Shown here one piece after another: positions 62,846-64,000 of a DNA stretch of 64,000 bases; the first letter of the stretch is position 1, and the number at the start of each line of letters is the position of its first letter. The position numbers were made by a program, and so were the translations under genes. The DNA comes from Cytobacillus sp. FSL H8-0458 (GTDB taxonomy: Bacteria; Bacillota; Bacilli; Bacillales; Cytobacillaceae), in assembly GCF_038002165.1 (NCBI RefSeq), contig NZ_JBBOBR010000001.1, positions 1,612,001 through 1,676,000 on the forward strand, written 5' to 3'. The notes under the pieces were generated by a model that saw nothing but the letters and a program-made list of their open reading frames with translations, was not told the origin of the DNA and did no database searches.

Positions 62846-63982
62846 TTAAGGCTTTAATATAACTTTTATGCAATCCTCGGTTTTCGTATCAAATGCTTCG
62901 TAGCCATGCTTCGCATCATCCAGCGGCAAAACATGGGTGACAATATCGCTTGGATCGAATTTGCCTTCAGCAATCATGTTATACAAATAAGGCATATATG
63001 GAATGACCGGGGCCTGACCGGAACGTATATTGACATTTCGTTCAAAAATGTCACCTAAAGGAAAAGCGTTGTAACGCATGCCATACACGCCTGTTATTTG
63101 AATGGTGCCTCCTTTGCGCACAGCCTGGGTCGCCATTACGATTGCGCCCATCGATCCACCCTGCAGCTTTAATCCTGTTGCCAGGAATTCCATCGGAGTC
63201 ATTTTCCCATCCATGCCGACACAGTCGATTACAACATCGGCGCCGCCTTTAGTGATTTCCTTAATGTATTCCCCCGCATTTTTTGTCTGTTCAAAATTGA
63301 TGATTTCCACTTTATTGGTCCGTTTTGCATGCTGCAGCCGATAATCAATGTAATCAATAGCAATGACCCGCTTGGCACCCTTCAACCATGCAAATTTTTG
63401 CACCAATAGGCCAACCGGGCCGCAGCCAAGGACCACAACGGTATCACCGTCTTTAACTCCGGCATTGTCTACAGACCAATAGGCTGTAGGAACAACATCG
63501 GCAATCAGCACTAATTTCTCATCTTCCACTTCCGAGTTCTCAGGGATTTTAAATGGTGTGAAGTTTCCATAAGGCACCCGCATATATTCCGCCTGGCCGC
63601 CCGGGTATCCGCCAGTCGTCTCAGAATATCCGAAGAAGCCGCCCATTTCTCCGTGCGGATTAGAATTGTCACATTGGCTCGTTAAGTCCGTTTTACAATA
63701 AATGCATTCACCGCAGCTGACATTAAAAGGGATAATTACACGGTCCCCTTTTTTTAGATTCTTCACTTCAGGTCCTGCTTCTTCGACGATTCCCATTGGT
63801 TCATGCCCGATAATGTAGTTTTCATAAGTATTCGGAATCATGCCGTGGATTAAATGTAAGTCAGATCCGCAAATCGCCGTAGTGGTTACCTTTATGATGA
63901 TATCATCAGCTTTTTCAATCTTAGGGGCCTCAACTTCTTTAACGGCCACATCTTTAATGCCCTGATATGTAACAGCCTTCAT
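62846..63982 (-). CDS. Zinc-dependent alcohol dehydrogenase (formaldehyde-dehydrogenase-like)
   Basis: 378 residues. Catalytic zinc ligands are Cys in TTAICGSDLHL, His in GHEPMG and a later acidic residue; the structural zinc site is C-GEC-YC...C (SCGECIYCKTDLTSQC). The NAD-binding GCGPVGLLVQ follows. The inserted loop PYGNFTPFKIPE and the length fit glutathione-independent formaldehyde-dehydrogenase-type enzymes, which in Bacillus detoxify or oxidise aldehydes and alcohols. GGAGG lies 9 bases before the ATG. Confidence 0.9.
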   Translation of the reverse strand: MKAVTYQGIKDVAVKEVEAPKIEKADDIIIKVTTTAICGSDLHLIHGMIPNTYENYIIGHEPMGIVEEAGPEVKNLKKGDRVIIPFNVSCGECIYCKTDLTSQCDNSNPHGEMGGFFGYSETTGGYPGGQAEYMRVPYGNFTPFKIPENSEVEDEKLVLIADVVPTAYWSVDNAGVKDGDTVVVLGCGPVGLLVQKFAWLKGAKRVIAIDYIDYRLQHAKRTNKVEIINFEQTKNAGEYIKEITKGGADVVIDCVGMDGKMTPMEFLATGLKLQGGSMGAIVMATQAVRKGGTIQITGVYGMRYNAFPLGDIFERNVNIRSGQAPVIPYMPYLYNMIAEGKFDPSDIVTHVLPLDDAKHGYEAFDTKTEDCIKVILKP

Positions 63983-64000
63983 GCCGGATTACCTCCTATC

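Noticed and set aside
1-64000. tRNA, rRNA, transposase, integrase or phage genes
   Set aside because: I looked for their typical sequences and found none; the two dispersed elements have no open frame of transposase type.

Overview
The window looks like a chromosomal segment of a low-to-mid G+C, aerobic, spore-forming Bacillaceae bacterium (Bacillus/Cytobacillus type). Supporting signs are strong GGAGG ribosome sites, frequent TTG and GTG starts, a proline T-box ahead of proBA, a BirA-type operator on a yhfUTS-like operon, a MntR-type operator on a manganese transporter, a catabolite response element, a Spo0E-like phosphatase, LTA-synthase-type sulfatases and RNase J. I saw no rRNA, tRNA, CRISPR array, transposase or prophage.

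Positions 1 to 23.8 kb form a catabolic island. It opens with a short-chain acyl-CoA block (CoA transferase A and B, crotonase, acyl-CoA dehydrogenase, thiolase, 2-hydroxyacid dehydrogenase, tartrate/malate-type dehydrogenase). Two paralogous CdaR/PucR-type regulators follow, flanking an FAD amine or amino-acid oxidase. Next comes a GntR regulator divergent from an amino-acid ABC importer operon that contains a lysine-6-dehydrogenase-like enzyme. After that lie a Rieske oxygenase, an AAT-family permease behind a cre site, a flavin amine oxidase, an NSS sodium symporter with its 35-residue MetS-like subunit, a DadA-like dehydrogenase and an ornithine cyclodeaminase homologue. Together they suggest uptake and oxidation of amino acids or N-methylated amines feeding acyl-CoA metabolism. 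The substrate cannot be named from sequence.

Positions 23.9 to 26.6 kb hold a manganese ABC transporter with a MntR-like operator. Positions 26.9 to 31.2 kb hold a compact cassette: a PlsY-like acyltransferase, a GNAT/class-V aminotransferase fusion, an LTA-synthase-like sulfatase and a small membrane protein. This may be an undescribed envelope-lipid system. From 31 to 40 kb are mostly single genes: DinB, AraC regulator, EamA exporter, luciferase-like oxidoreductase, LysM amidase, VOC protein, GNAT enzyme and a Gly/Ser/Ala repeat protein. A yhfUTS-type operon (BioY, acyl-CoA ligase, thiolase) under a BirA box occupies 40.2 to 43.5 kb.

Positions 43.6 to 64 kb carry small membrane proteins, an Est30-like esterase, an S1-domain protein, an RNase J paralogue, T-box-proBA, a PAS histidine kinase, a small holin-like toxin, a frameshifted redoxin, a Spo0E-like protein, GlpQ, and an OFA-family transporter next to an FdhF/YdeP-type molybdenum oxidoreductase. 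The last two genes each have a terminator-containing leader built on the same small RNA fold. LysM-SPOR, a small membrane protein and a zinc alcohol dehydrogenase close the window.

The intergenic DNA is unusual. There is a 52-bp tandem array, three arrays of different short words spaced about 20 bp, and two copies of a structured element of about 340 bp that begin exactly at the stop codons of two minus-strand genes. Three genes appear to need non-standard start codons (ATT, ATT, ACG).
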